NCBI GenBank assembly: GCA_905221605.1
Contig: CAJNDS010000026.1
Location: 124,001 to 188,000, forward strand
Source: Symbiodinium natans
Taxonomy: Eukaryota; Sar; Dinophyceae; Suessiales; Symbiodiniaceae
DNA: 64,000 nucleotides
Direction: 5' to 3'
Part shown: positions 38,950 through 50,484 of the stretch, one piece after another
Position numbering within the stretch: position 1 is the stretch's first letter
How the letters are laid out: each line of letters opens with the position of its first letter
The notes under the pieces: model-generated
Databases searched by the model: none
The model's input: only the letters and a program-made list of their open reading frames with translations
What the model was told of the DNA's origin: nothing
Position numbers and translations under genes: made by a program

Positions 38950-40790
38950 GCTTTTCCTCGGCTGCTGCTCTTCACGCGATTCCGAATGTTCCGTTCATCT
39001 CAGACTTCGATCGCAGCACTGGATCGATGAACCTTGCACACTCTGGAGATGCGTAGGGCGGCTCTAGAGGCAGGCATGTATTGGTTCGCCAGCTGGCTCT
39101 GCAACCGGTTCGATACAGGAGCCAGATTTGACTCTCATCAGTCTAGAACACAGTCCGCTGGGGTCACCGGAGTATAAGCAGCTTGCCCACACATCACCAT
39201 GCTACAAGCAAACCAACAACGGTGCTGCACGTCGCTCGCAGCAGAAGATCTCAAAACTCACAACCCCTGACGCGGCTGATGCTTCAGGTCATGAGAATGT
39301 GACCCAAAGCGTGATTCCTTGCAAAATCTATCATCTCTCCCTGAGCGGAAGCGCCCAAGAAGCAAAAAGGCGCCGCCGGAAGTGAGGAACCTTGAGCCTA
39401 CCACTTTTCCTCCAATCAATCTGAGATTCTTCAGCGCTACGACCTCTGCAGGATCCAGGTTCCCATCTGAGGCGGCCTCTCTCTCAGCGAGCTTCGACAG
39501 ACTCGGGCACACTGCGGGGGGGGGGGGGGGGGGGTTCCCAATAAAGGGGGTACCTTGATTAAAGACTCCAAAAATATGGAAGAAAGACCAACGCCCGAGG
39601 TCTGCTCAGTCTGCTCTCCACTTGGAGAACTTCCTGCATGACCTCCACTCTCAAGGTGCCTTGACGAGCAAGTTCATGGTAACTTGCATCGACTTGAGCC
39701 TCATGTCGAGCTCGGTGATACAACTGCAACTCAAACTGAGGGGATATGAAACATCCCCATCAGAGCTCAGGGTGCTTTTCGTGGCCAGCCATGGCCCAAC
39801 GACCCAACCCAGCTGAGGAGCACTTTCTCAATGGATGGCCTCCTGAGTTGCGCGCGCAGTACACGGGTTTAGCGTTTTTGATGGTCCATGATATCCCAGC
39901 TGCACTAGACGCATGAGCTCCGCGTCCATCTCCCCTACATCCTCAGAGATGGATTCTTGCCAGGCGTTCCAGATCCTCGGCGGAAGGCATTCCCTCACTG
40001 CAATCCCACCACCTTGCACTCCTCTGCAATTTGTGCGCCAAACGAACAGTGAGAAATTCCTACGTCGGGACATCGACGGAGAGGACAGCAACAGTTGAGC
40101 ATGTACGCAGGCGAACACGTGAGCTTGCCTCTCAATTTTCAGGTACCAAGTTGCCCGTCCATTGACATGGTCCGTTGATACAGGCATAAAGCCAGCAGGG
40201 CTCTAAAGCGTGCTGAACATGGAAACCATGCCCCCACCTGGATCATCTTCCGGTTATATACCAGGATGAGAATCCGCAAGCGCGTCAAGCTCGGTTTAGC
40301 GTTTAGGATTTAGGGCTTTTGGTCAGCCAAGCATCAGATCACTTATCGCCTTCGTGACCTTATCCATGGATGCCAAGACCCGGCGCTTGACTTGCGATCG
40401 GCCCAGGCCCCAGCCTTACATGTTCTTGTTCAATGCAGCTCGCTGCATATATAGTCTATGATGCGTAATATATAGAATTTCATGTATAATGCATACTAAG
40501 ACTATGAGAAAATATGGTATATAATCAATAAGATGTAGAACATACTATACAACAAATTACAAGATACAAATGCACTATACGAAGTATAATGCAAAAATGC
40601 AGGCTTCCGTACTATACCATATTATTTCACATCTTGTATGAGCCAAGTTCAGCACCTCGGCATGTGACTAACAAGAAGCACCTCATGGCAACTCGCAGAC
40701 AGGGAACACTCCCACCAGGCTGCAGCCAGCAGCGTGTCGTTCTCCTCCACCATATCTCCTCAGTCACTTAGCTATCAACCAATAATACGA
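38950..40790. other. Spacer with poly-G element and AT-rich tract
   Basis: 39517-39560 is a poly-G plus GTACC fragment related to family B. 40440-40640 is AT-rich. No supported gene. Confidence 0.4.
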
Positions 40791-40795
40791 CATCC

Positions 40796-40847
40796 CTAAA
40801 CCCTAAACCCTAAACCCTAAACCCTAAACCCTAAACCCTAAACCCTA
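40796..40847 (-). repeat. CCCTAAA block at a GC donor
   Basis: Seven units. On the minus strand they follow the donor GCCGCTCTAGGG of exon 40855-40896. Confidence 0.9.
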
Positions 40848-40854
40848 GAGCGGC

Positions 40855-42562
40855 CAAGATTTGCTCCATGAAGCCGAGCGTCTCATTCGGGTCATCCTGT
40901 GGTAAAGCACTGTTCCGGCAGTAGATGAAGGGGTCTATAAGGAGGGACCCCTAGAAGGGACCCTTGATCTGATTCCCCTAAAAAAACCCAAAATATACCT
41001 TATATAGTCCCTACATACTTAAGTAGCTGAGAAATAACCCTGCAAATTACCCTAGGAGACGGTCCGCCCTCCCTGCTCCTCTTTAGAAAGGGTATCGGAA
41101 GCATGTTGAACTAATGTTTTACGTGTTGAGTCGTGTAATTGTGGGATTCTTTCTGTCCAGGCCTGCGGATCACTTGGTCCTTGACGTAAACATTCGGCTT
41201 GTCCTGCGAATAGTACTTCACCATTGTTTCCAGCACCTGCACGCGTTCTGGCTGCTCATGTACGGTTGAACTCTTGAACGAGTCCGAGATGTCCGAGATG
41301 GCTATAGGAGGCAAAAGGGATGAGGTACCGTTTCAGGGAGTCCGATGAAGAAGGACTATACTCTGTTTGGGGTACATAAAGAGTATCCGCATTTTGGAAA
41401 TGGCCTGGGAGAACTTCAATTTCGGAAAAGGTCCAATAGGTATTTCCCAAACTAGATTATCCCTCACATGAGTCCCAAGATACGGCGATCCTGATTAGAG
41501 GACCTCCCCCAAAAATGAAAACAAAATACAGCACCACCAACCGCTAAACCCTGCCCTAAACCCGAAACTCCAAACCTTAAACGCTACACCCTAAACCCTA
41601 AATTTAACCCCTAATGCCTAAAGCCTAAAGCCTAAACCCTAAACCCTACACCCTAAAACCTAAACCCTAAACCCTAAACCCTAACCACTATTTTAAGAAA
41701 TCCCCCTGTAGGGCCCAAAACTGGCCGGTGCCTGGACCACTTGCAGGTTCGCGCCGAGCTGGCTCTCGGTGACGAACATCAAGGACCAACCTGTGGGAGG
41801 TTAGGGTTTAGGGTTTAGGGTTTAGGGTTTAGGGTTTAGGGTTTAGGGTTTAGGGTTTAGGGTTTAGGGTTTAGGGTTTAGGGTTTAGGGTTTAGGTTTA
41901 GGGTTGAGGGTTCAGGGCTTAGGGTGGCTGAGCATCAGTGCACAATCCAGCCTCCGTGAACCCAACCCGGAAGGTCAAAGCATGCTTATCAGCCCTTGCC
42001 ACTCGACACATTTGGGGGGGGGGGGGGGAGGGTTCCGAAACTCAGAGGGGTACCTACTTTGGTGGTCCTGGCAAAGAGATTTTGCTATGTTTTGGGCTCC
42101 CCATGTCAGAAAAGGCAATAGCCATTCTATCACCTGCTCCGATCTGCTCTGCGAGGCACGCGGGTAGGGAAGGAGGCTGGCAATCACCACGGCCACCATA
42201 CCCAGCCCGGTGCCTGAGTCACAGAAGATGAGCGACTGGGGTTATTTCTGAGGGTTCACCCTAAACCCTAAACCCTAAACCCTTCTTGAAATGCAAAGGC
42301 ACATGTCCAAAACTTCCACATGCTTGACATTGCAGAGTGCCTACTATAGGGGCCTGAATAAGTAAAATAAGGTATGATAGTGTATTCATAAAGGGGCCAT
42401 AAGGGAATGCTACTAGAAATTATTCCGACCCCTATGTTTTACACTTTCAGTTCCCGTGAAACTTGGGCTGAAGGAACAGATTGGGCAATACGAAGGATCA
42501 AAGTTTGTTGAAGTCTGAAAGGTCTCTTTCATGTCAGGTCTGAAGCTAAATTTTGGGCACCT
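40855..42562 (-). CDS. Unidentified gene, six phase-consistent exons
   Basis: Exons, 5' to 3' on the minus strand: 42443-42562, 42281-42340, 42058-42235, 41722-41790, 41123-41301, 40855-40896. All junctions keep phase; the last donor is GC, the others GT. Peptide pieces: NFDPSYCPICSFSPSF, ALCNVKHVEVLDMCLCISRR, SLIFCDSGTGLGMVAVVIAS, VIEWLLPFLTWGAQNIAKSL, WSLMFVTESQLGANLQVVQ, ERVQVLETMVKYYSQDKPN, DDPNETLGFMEQIL. DSGTGLGMVAVV resembles a glycine-rich methyltransferase motif I but is also hydrophobic enough for a membrane segment; no function is assigned. About 217 residues recovered; both ends are missing. Introns: 102, 45, 267, 420 and 226 bp. Coding-like frames at 42721-42819 and 42950-43260 are probably further 5' exons. 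Confidence 0.62.
41535..41692 (-). repeat. Degenerate CCCTAAA block
   Basis: Within the 41302-41721 intron, on the donor side. Confidence 0.8.
41801..41923 (+). repeat. TTTAGGG array
   Basis: About 17 units; on the minus strand they form the acceptor side of intron 41791-42057. Confidence 0.9.
42236..42280 (-). repeat. 45-bp intron made largely of telomere motif
   Basis: Read on the minus strand it starts GTTTAGGGTTTAGGGTTTAG, then GGTGAACCC, and ends AATAACCCCAG. The first half is telomere units and the second half is C-rich, so the ends can pair. Its limits are set by joining CLCISRR to SLIFCDSG in phase 0. Confidence 0.6.
42341..42442 (-). mobile_element. 102-bp intron, TA-rich repeated family
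   Basis: Intron between exons 42443-42562 and 42281-42340. The plus strand reads GGCCTGAATAAGTAAAATAAGG and, later, GGCCATAAGGGAATGCTACTAG. Related sequence occurs at 11105-11230 inside another gene's intron (GGCCTGAATAATTAGAATGG, then ACCCTAAGGGAGTGTTATTAG). Confidence 0.5.
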
Positions 42563-42949
42563 CTGCGAATTTCAACCGACGAACATCTCGATCGTTCTGC
42601 CTGCTGCTGCTGAAAACAAAACTCTCCGACGAGCGAATGGGGTGCGGCAGCCGAGGCGCAAATAAAGCCTTGGGTCAGAATGTCCTGTCAAACGAAACAT
42701 TCGCACAAAACATGGAGGGTTCAAGAGCCCCAGCTCTGCACGCAACTTCCGGGTACTCCTTGTGAATGGTCCATCCGGGAGTCCAGGGGGGCATGATGGT
42801 GTCTTCGTGCTTGTCGTTCCTGGCAAGACAAAGGCTTAGGGTTTAGGGGTATAGAGTTGACTTGGGGGTTCATGGGCGCCTGTAAGTAGGTGTACCCTAA
42901 GTACCCTAATTGGGTTTTCAGGTAGTCCATACCTTTAACCCCCCTACAT

Positions 42950-43260
42950 CTGCAGTGAAAGCCGGAAGTGCAGGGCACTGGCTGCATCAAAGGCTCAGAA
43001 AGTTCATCCATGTGGTGGCCCAGCCGGACAAGGCAAACATCTGCAAAGAGATGCCAAACCTGACTTGCCAGGTGGGCCACCCAAACTCGTTCAAAAGGAG
43101 AAAAAAAGGAAGCTCCACTTTGCGAGTCAAGGAGCCGGAGGTACATCACCACGGTGACATAGAGAACTCCAACCAAGACACCGCCATAGAAGACCGAGTC
43201 GGGGGAGGTGCTTTGATAGCCCTCTGGGTACAGGGTGTACCTGGACTCAGTGCTCTGCAC
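42950..43260 (-). CDS. Candidate membrane-protein exon upstream of the 40.9-42.6 kb gene
   Basis: The frame contains SVFYGGVLVGVLYVTVVMYL (a membrane helix), then FERVWVAHLASQVWHLFADV and LVRLGHHMDELSEPLMQPV. Possible donor GT at about 42946 or 42937. A further coding-like stretch at 42721-42819 (NDKHEDTIMPPWTPGW) follows an AG acceptor. The phase to the next exon was not resolved, so it is kept apart from the six-exon model. Confidence 0.45.
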
Positions 43261-43908
43261 ACGGATGCTTCTTCATACCTCTCTGCAACATGGGGGCCAA
43301 CGGGCCCCCAACCTTTTTGGACTCTGTCTGGTGGGTAGCATCTCCAACTCGCAACCCTCCCCCCCCCCCTCTGCTTTTCAGAATTCAGTCTGGGAGGCAT
43401 GAGCCATCCCATCATCGAGGAGAGCAAAGTGCCCTGCAAGCCTGACTTGCAGCTGTTGAAGGCCTGCGCATGGCTTTCGGGTCAGAACCCGAGAACCTGA
43501 GAGCCTCAAATCCTCAATCCCGGAGAGAACACTGAAAGCCTGCTGGCAGGACGTGTGAGGGCGCGATCGCGTAACGTGGGAAAGCTGTAGCAAACGTGTG
43601 AATCTGTGGCTGGACCTGTGGAAACGGACTCCTCACAACAGTCTCGAGGGTAGCGCCGAGCTCGATGCATCATAACCATGCATACCGTGCCTTGCCACTA
43701 GATCACCTCAAGTCAACCTTGCTCGACTTGGCCATCACCATGTGAAGTTGCTCCAAATGCCATACCCCAAAAGGGACTTCTCGTTAAATGAAGCTACCAT
43801 GTCCTTGAACCGCACCTGACCGAAGGAGGTGCCGAGATTGAAGACAATGAACCTCGCTTCGCTGCCGCTCGGGTCTGGTTCGCAACAAAAAGACCGGAAA
43901 TCTGGACA

Positions 43909-44088
43909 GGGTTTAGGGTTTAGGGTTTAGGGTTTAGGGTTTAGGGTTTAGGGTTTAGGGTTTAGGGTTTAGGGTTTAGGGTTTAGGGTTTAGGGTTTAG
44001 GGTTTAGGGTTTAGGGTTTAGGGTTTAGGGTTTAGGGTTTAGGGTTTAGGGTTTAGGGTTTAGGGTTTAGGGTTTAGGGTTTAGGGTT
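43909..44088 (+). repeat. TTTAGGG array
   Basis: About 25 near-perfect units. Confidence 0.92.
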
Positions 44089-44244
44089 GCGGTCCGGGTC
44101 CAAGGGCTGTTCAGTGACCCACAAGGAAAGTCGGATAAGGGCTACGTTCACAAACCGAGAATGCAGATCAGCGACATGCAGACCCCGCTGGAATAGACGC
44201 CCAGCTCCATCACCTAGGCAGTCACCCGGCTGGCGGGCAGAATG

Positions 44245-44478
44245 CTACAAACAGACAATCGAGAGGCTCGCGAAAATCGGAATGAACGATGCAGACACAG
44301 TCACATCGTCCCGGAAGGCCCACACACCTCGCGGCATGATGATTGGAATGGCGAAGAAGACCTTGGCGAGGGCACAGGGTAGCTGGCTGGGGCCCTCTAT
44401 GGCTGCTTCTAGAAGGAACGACACTTCAAAGAACACACGAGTCTGGGTTTGGAGTCCTGCATGAGAATATTTGAGCAA
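44245..44478 (-). CDS. Candidate membrane-protein exon
   Basis: Hydrophobic frame RVFFEVSFLLEAAIEGPSQL, CALAKVFFAIPIIMPRGVWA, VSASFIPIFASLSIVCL with two likely membrane helices. The plus strand is open too, but its composition is less protein-like. Exon ends not determined. Confidence 0.33.
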   Translation of the reverse strand: MLKYSHAGLQTQTRVFFEVSFLLEAAIEGPSQLPCALAKVFFAIPIIMPRGVWAFRDDVTVSASFIPIFASLSIVCL

Positions 44479-44662
44479 ACTAAGGGATCCCAGACCCTCC
44501 TACCTCCTGCAAGCAGTCTGGGCGTCCTAGGACCTAGGATCTCTCTGCCCGGCAACCAGCGCAAATGCTCCACGGAAGGCATGCTCGGCGTTCTCCGCAA
44601 ACTTTGGGTTGTGCTCCTTGGGGTTTAGGTTTAGGGTTCAGGGTTTAGGGTTTCGGGTTTAG

Positions 44663-44800
44663 GGCGACAACAGGGGCGTTGAGTTTGAGTTGCCTCATGT
44701 GATGAATCTGGCTGATTGCAAAGAAGCCGAAGCAACGACCAGCAAGGCTGCAGAAGCCAGCTGCTCACAGGCTCCGACGAAAGCAGACCAAAACCCTTAA
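44663..44800 (+). CDS. Candidate terminal exon
   Basis: Begins right after a telomere-like block whose TTTAG gives the acceptor. 45 codons to TAA: GDNRGVEFELPHVMNLADCK then EAEATTSKAAEASCSQAPTK. Ala/Glu-rich tail. No family recognised. Confidence 0.42.
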   Translation, partial: GDNRGVEFELPHVMNLADCKEAEATTSKAAEASCSQAPTKADQNP

Positions 44801-45012
44801 GTCGCTGAACCGTTTGCTGGAGTAGGGTTTAGGGCTTCGGGGGGCTTCGGGTTTAGAGTTTAAGGTGAATCACAGCTCTGTGCAGCCGAGGTCTCCGCGC
44901 CGAAAAGCCGCTGCACGCGTCGGCGGAGGGAGCCCACGAACGCATCTTCGCCCATCGCCTTCTCTACCTTGGCTTGTTTTCGACACTGCGCAGACCCGGA
45001 ACTACGCCAGTT

Positions 45013-45174
45013 GAGGGTTTAGGGTTTAGGGTTTAGGGTTGTTTAGGGTTGTTTAGGGTTGTTTAGGGTTGTTTAGGGTTGTTTAGGGTTGTTTAGCGTT
45101 GTTTAGGGTTGTTTAGGGTTGTTTAGGGTTGTTTAGGGTTGTTTAGGGTGGTTTAGGGTTTAGGGTTTAGGGTA
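45013..45174 (+). repeat. Decamer array GGGTTGTTTA
   Basis: Heptamers at both edges enclose about 13 units of a 10-bp variant made by a GTT insertion, amplified as its own tandem. Confidence 0.9.
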
Positions 45175-46553
45175 ACCCCTAAGATAACCCCCAGAAGACT
45201 AGAATTAGGGACCCCTAACAAGGTACAGGGCCTCTCCTCATATCTCAGGCCAAAGGTGCGGGGCGTTGATCTTAAATTCCCGGGATATCGGGCCAAAGAA
45301 CAAGCTCCAAGGAGCTTTCGTGACATGTTTCAACATTTTGAAGCTCTTGCCTGTAGTTGCGAATTCCGCGAACCCTTGTCAACTGCCTGCAATATGCAAA
45401 GATACCAGAGACTTAAGATAGCAACATCTACACCCAGACAGAGGAAATTCTTGTATTGAGCCCAGTCTGCGAGAGGCCAACTGCAACCTGGAAACCCTGG
45501 ACCTAAGCGACGCCCTAACTCGGAGCACCATTTACCCAAAACCCCTCAAGGCCACCAGCATCACTATGAAACACCCCTCAAAGCCGGCCACGGCCTCCCC
45601 CCCCCCGAAGCATTGCTTTGGGTCTGACTGCACCTTCTAACATCCTCTGAGAATTCAGTGCCAGTTGCATCTTGTTGGGCTTTCAGCAATGGCGACTCTT
45701 CCGCCGCCACCGCCATGGATGCGGAGCGCACACGGCTTGCTCAAGGCTTCCAGAGCCAACTAACGCTGTCCAGACAACAACACGGCTAAGCTTCTAAGTG
45801 AGAGCGATGGCAAGGTCTAATAACTCATCACGTCCTCTACAGCCTGTAGCCGCGCAGCCTAGCAACTCTGCCATGTGCCACCCAGGACGTGATTTCTGGC
45901 GCGGAGTCCTGGCACCCTCCGAGGGGGCACAGTGCTCTGCAGACTCAGCGCTGGCGTCGTGGTGGGAAGACCCCGGCCTGGGCCGGGCGCCAAACACAGC
46001 GCAAGCTGCAACCTATCTTAAGCCACCGATGGTGAGAGATGGAAAGACATGAAGAGAGATGAACCGTGTGGAATTTTGCAAGTTCTCAAACCCTTGGCGA
46101 TGGGCCTGGATGGTGGCAGCTCCTCTTCCAGCGGGGCTGCAGTGGCCTGTCTGGGCCATGGCATGAAGCTTGGGACCTCGACCGCTGCCATTAGGTAGAC
46201 CCGCGCGCTCTATGTGAACAAGATGTGGATGACAGCCGAAGTATGACAAATGATGCTAGTCTGAGCGTATATACCGGCCTTGGCTCGGGTTGGAAAAAAG
46301 ACATTGACTTGCCGAAAGAACTCTCAAATTGCCCTGACGGAACTCCCAAGCCCTCACACGGGGGCCTCACACTCCGCCCACTCCGGTCCAAGCGGGGCTT
46401 CTTCACAGTCTTCACTAGGTGGGGCTGGAAGCCTCAATGTCTGAGCAGCTTCGCACTCAGGGAGAGGCACAGGCAACCAAACCGGCCAGCCCACATTGCA
46501 TCTTCCCGCCCAGGGACAACCCTTCTGCCAGAATCATCCGCTTTGCTTCATGG

Positions 46554-46800
46554 CCCTAAACCCTAAACCCGAAACCCTGAACCCTAAACCCCTAAACCCC
46601 TAAACCCCTAAACCCCTAAAACCCTAAAACCCTAAAACCCTAAAACCCTAAAACCCTAAAACCCTAAAACCCTAAAACACTAAAACCCTAAAACCCTAAA
46701 ACCCTAAAACCCTAAAACCCTAAAACCCTAAAACCCTAAAACCCTAAAACCCTAAAACCCTAAAACCCTAAAACCCTAAAACCCTAAACCCTAAACCCTT
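46554..46800 (-). repeat. Octamer array CCCTAAAA
   Basis: About 24 units of the 8-bp form between heptamer edges. Confidence 0.92.
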
Positions 46801-46919
46801 TCAAACCCTTTCATGCCCAGCTCTGCGGAGTGTGACAACGCCATGTGCTCTTGCAAGGAACCTCGAGAAGAACCTGCTACAGCACGTCCCTATTCTTGTT
46901 CGTTGCTCTACAGTACCGA

Positions 46920-46970
46920 CTAAACCCTAAACCCTAAACCCTAAACCCTAAACCCTAAACCCTAAACCCC
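46920..46970 (-). repeat. CCCTAAA block
   Basis: Seven units, upstream of exon 46997-47073. Confidence 0.9.
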
Positions 46971-46996
46971 TGAACACTGTATACCATGTACTCCAG

Positions 46997-47073
46997 CATG
47001 TCAGATATGGGTGCTGAGGCCCCGGCCGCGAGGCTTCAGCCTTCGGAAGAGAAGCTGCCTCGAGTTGAAAAAG
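46997..47073 (+). CDS. Candidate exon between telomere-like block and AT-rich intron
   Basis: Acceptor TACTCCAG after CCCTAAA units and donor AAAG|GTGCTATAAG. Reads MSDMGAEAPAARLQPSEEKL then PRVEK. Composition switches to AT-rich at the donor, which supports an exon end there; without splicing the frame would stop at 47134. Confidence 0.45.
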
Positions 47074-47560
47074 GTGCTATAAGGAAGAACATATGGGATA
47101 ACGCAATAAAGAAAAGCAAAAGACCTGAAGATTAACAAATGAGAAAGTATATGTGACATGTTGTACATTGTAGATCATTTGCTCTACTAGAATGAAACAT
47201 GCGTGAAATATCTGAAATGCATTAAAGCATACCTCGCATGGCAAAAACAATATATAACTCTTTTATAAATGGCATTATCGAGAACATAATGTATAGCATA
47301 TGATCTACTAGATACTAAGGAGAGTATAATATGTACTAAAGACTCGCTCACTAGATTACAAATTAAAGTGCTGGAAGTGTATTATTCTCTTCGCTTTTAC
47401 TTCTTCGTCGAGAGCATTTGCTATCTCAATATCTACAGTCTTTACAGTATCTCCCTCACTTGCATTGTTAGTAAGGGTCATGTTCAGGACCACCAAAAAG
47501 GCCAATTGTAATCACATTTTGTTGGTGAGCAAACGAATGCATTAAAGCACCTGTCCTTTC
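47074..47560. other. AT-rich stretch, probable intron
   Basis: Sharp drop in GC directly after the donor of exon 46997-47073; no open frame of note. Confidence 0.4.
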
Positions 47561-48147
47561 TCACCACACCGTGCCTCTGCAAGGAGGGGTGCAGGCTGGG
47601 CTGCTACCCAGGAGCCTCAAGTCTTCAAGTCTTCAGAAAACTTCAGGGAAAGACGCTGGGAAAGCGCAAGCACATTCCAGAATGGTCATATCACGTCGGG
47701 TCGTCTTATTACGTACTTTTCTAATATGGTCGTAATCTCTTAGATGTTTTTTTGCCTTGCCGAGCACTGACGAAGCCCACCCTAAACTCTGGAGCCTAAT
47801 AACCCTAAACCCCCAAACCCTAGAGCCTAACAGCCCTAAACCCTAAACCCTGGAACCTAGTGCAACCCACTTCATCATACCTCCATTTCCCTGAAATTCT
47901 TTCGGCTGCGGCCTGGGGCTTTGCGTCGCGGGGACCGCTCGGATCGCTGGGATCGCTCGCGGAGCAGCCGCTGCAGCCGAGCCACCTCTGCCGGCGAAGA
48001 ACTTTACACGTCACACACATACACATACATATGTATACATATATATATATATGTATGCATATACATATATATATATATGTATATGCTTACTTCTATATGT
48101 ATATGTCTGTACTCCTGTTTGTATGCGTATATATGTATATAGTGACA

Positions 48148-48148
48148 G

Positions 48149-48206
<58 letters not shown>
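48148..48206. repeat. GA/GT microsatellite next to TATA-rich tract
   Basis: (GA) of about 28 units followed by GTGTGTGT; 48005-48145 before it is TATATATG-rich. Confidence 0.9.
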
Positions 48207-48208
<2 letters not shown>

Positions 48209-48889
48209 TGTGTGTCTGCATATACATACGAGACAGTATGCACATTGCGTATGTGCCTGCGGGCTTTGGAGATGGAGCTCAGGGCAGCGGTTTGTTTTGG
48301 GCGATGTATCTATGTGCAAAGGGGGTTGAGGGTTGGTTGAGTTCAGCTTCACCGAATGGCGGGATATTTCGGATGTTTGACCTGGGGTTGTCTGGGAATA
48401 TCGGACTTAGAGTACCTGAACCGATTTGCGCACTGATGCGGTGCAGCGTAGGCTCATGGCTTGAGACTTCTTACAAGGGTTCTGGCCTGTTACACAAACT
48501 AAACCCTAAATCCCAAACAATAAGCCCACAAAAACCCTGAACCCTGCAGCCAAAAAAAGCAAGAATCTAAGCCACAAAAGTTGAAACCCTGAACCCGAAA
48601 AGACCTGAACACCGCAAAAACCAAAAACCCCGATCCCTGAACCTTGAAACCCTACGCTCTCAAAGTGATAAGTCTCAACCTTACAAACCCTAAACCGCCG
48701 AAAGTGGCCTCAAAACCCCGACCCGAGCACAACACTCCAACACCCTAAAGCTTAGAAACCCTTGCAATCCCAAGAATCCTCAACCCCAAAAGCGTCGCTC
48801 CTCAAAATTCACGAACCCTAAAATCCCTAAGACGTACACACGCGCAGCCCTGAAAACCCTAGCCTTTAAAGTCGAGGCATGAGCTGGGG

Positions 48890-49035
48890 TGGTAGGGAGT
48901 GCTTGAATCGGGCTAGGTGCTTCTATCTCCCGTGCTTGAATCAGGTTTTCTGCTCGAATCGCGCATGCTTGAATCAGCCGGGTTTGGTGCTTGAATCGTG
49001 AGTGCTTGCATCGGGCGTGCTTGAATCGCGGGCTA
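48890..49035. repeat. GTGCTTGAATCG degenerate repeat
   Basis: Seven or eight copies of TGCTTGAATCG at irregular 15-30 bp spacing. Confidence 0.65.
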
Positions 49036-49198
49036 GATCCAGAGCTTGAAGCGGACTGTTACCGGGGTTGTTTCGCGCCTTTGCCGACTGCATATTTAGC
49101 ACAACTCCGAGCCCGACCTTGAACCTAAAAAATTAAAACTGCTCCGATTGCGTGCCTCAGACTGCAGTTGTTTGCACGCTCTCTCGACCTGATCCCAC

Positions 49199-49365
49199 AT
49201 GGGGGGTTGATCTGGGTCCCTCATGGGAAACTACTAGGTTTGTTTTGGGAACCGATACTTGGGGGCTTACAAACCCCTAAAATACGCCCCAAAAAATAGG
49301 ATTCCCTTACGATAAGGCCCCAATAAGGTAACCCAATTTCGGGAACCACCATTTGGACTTAGCGG
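49199..49365. mobile_element. Family B element, divergent and longer
   Basis: GGATTCCCTTACGATAAGG, CCCCAATAAGGTAACCC and CGGGAACCACC at its right end follow the family B order; the left part (49199-49280) is not shared with other copies. Confidence 0.4.
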
Positions 49366-49432
49366 ATTCCTCGCGCCTTTAGCAGCTGATCCAGGATCGC
49401 GAAGAACGCATGACCCCTTTCTGCCCCCTGCC

Positions 49433-49699
49433 TTGCGCAGCTTGGTCTTGGTCCGCTGCCGAGCCCTTGAACGGATCGGGCTTTATGACGCTCTGTGGTT
49501 CATGGGTGTGCCCTCCGGCAGAATCTTAGACTGTACAGCACGCAGTGCACAAGTCAACAAGCCTGGTAAAACAAGAGCCTCTCGAGCAAAGCAAGCACTG
49601 ATAAAAACCATCCCAAAAGAAGTAAAGGCCGAAAGGCGAAGGATGCTCGGAAAGGGACCTGGCTGGTGCGCGCTCGCGTGCATCTGGAGCTGCCCCTGA
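49433..49699 (+). CDS. Candidate coding segment, hypothetical
   Basis: Open frame with basic helical stretch KTRASRAKQALIKTIPKEVK then AERRRMLGKGPGW; follows a family B element. A minus-strand frame is open over the same span. No family recognised. Confidence 0.27.
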   Translation: MRSLVLVRCRALERIGLYDALWFMGVPSGRILDCTARSAQVNKPGKTRASRAKQALIKTIPKEVKAERRRMLGKGPGWCALACIWSCP

Positions 49700-50484
49700 T
49701 CAGAGCAACAGCAGGGCATGGGCCTCAATCCCACATTTTGGAACATACTGCTGTGCGAGCGCTCCGCAACCGCTCTGCAACCTGCGCAGCCAGCCGCTGA
49801 GGGGCAAGTGATGCGCATGCTTCGGCTTGCATGAAACAATTCCGCGCAGTCGCGCCGATTAAAGCAAACAATGGCGATTGGTCATCATCGGAATCATTCG
49901 CTACTCACTGGCACTCCATCACGAGGCCTTCGGCGATGCAGCCGTGCCTGAACCAGAGCAGCGGGGCATGACAAAGCTTAGCAGGGCTGGGCACTGCGAC
50001 GTTTGAAAACCTACCCTAGCGCCGCAGCCACTATTTTCTACGGCTTATTAATTCGGCCCATGCACCCAGCAGCCTTCGTTCAACTGGAGCTCGTCTTGCC
50101 GCTCTCGCCGGCCGAACTGCCCGCCCGTGAGCTCCGCCCGTAAACTCCGCCCATAAAGTCGCCCTTGAAGTGCGCCCGTAATCCAGCCCTTAAAAATTCT
50201 AGGGCACCTTCCTGCAGACCTAGCAGGGGGGCTTCGCCCGTAATCCCAGAGCACGTCGCAACTAGTTTCAGGGCACGGTTAAGGGTTCCATCTACAGCAG
50301 GCCCCACATAAGCACAACTTCGCAGGCATTTCTGACGAACCAGCATCTGACTGACGCATACCCACTGGTGTGACATATCGCCAGATGGCCCGAGCTGCAA
50401 CACCCAACTCGATACAAAGGACCAATGGAAACGATGCAGGGGAGCTCAGGATCAGGGCTTGATACGACAGCTCAATTTGCTGAG

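Noticed and set aside
47860-48010. Gene fragment in the GC-rich segment
   Set aside because: All six frames are nearly open because of GC content; nothing distinguishes one.
48004-48352. Ser-Leu and Arg-Glu repeat ORFs
   Set aside because: Translation of the GA microsatellite and TATA-rich tract.
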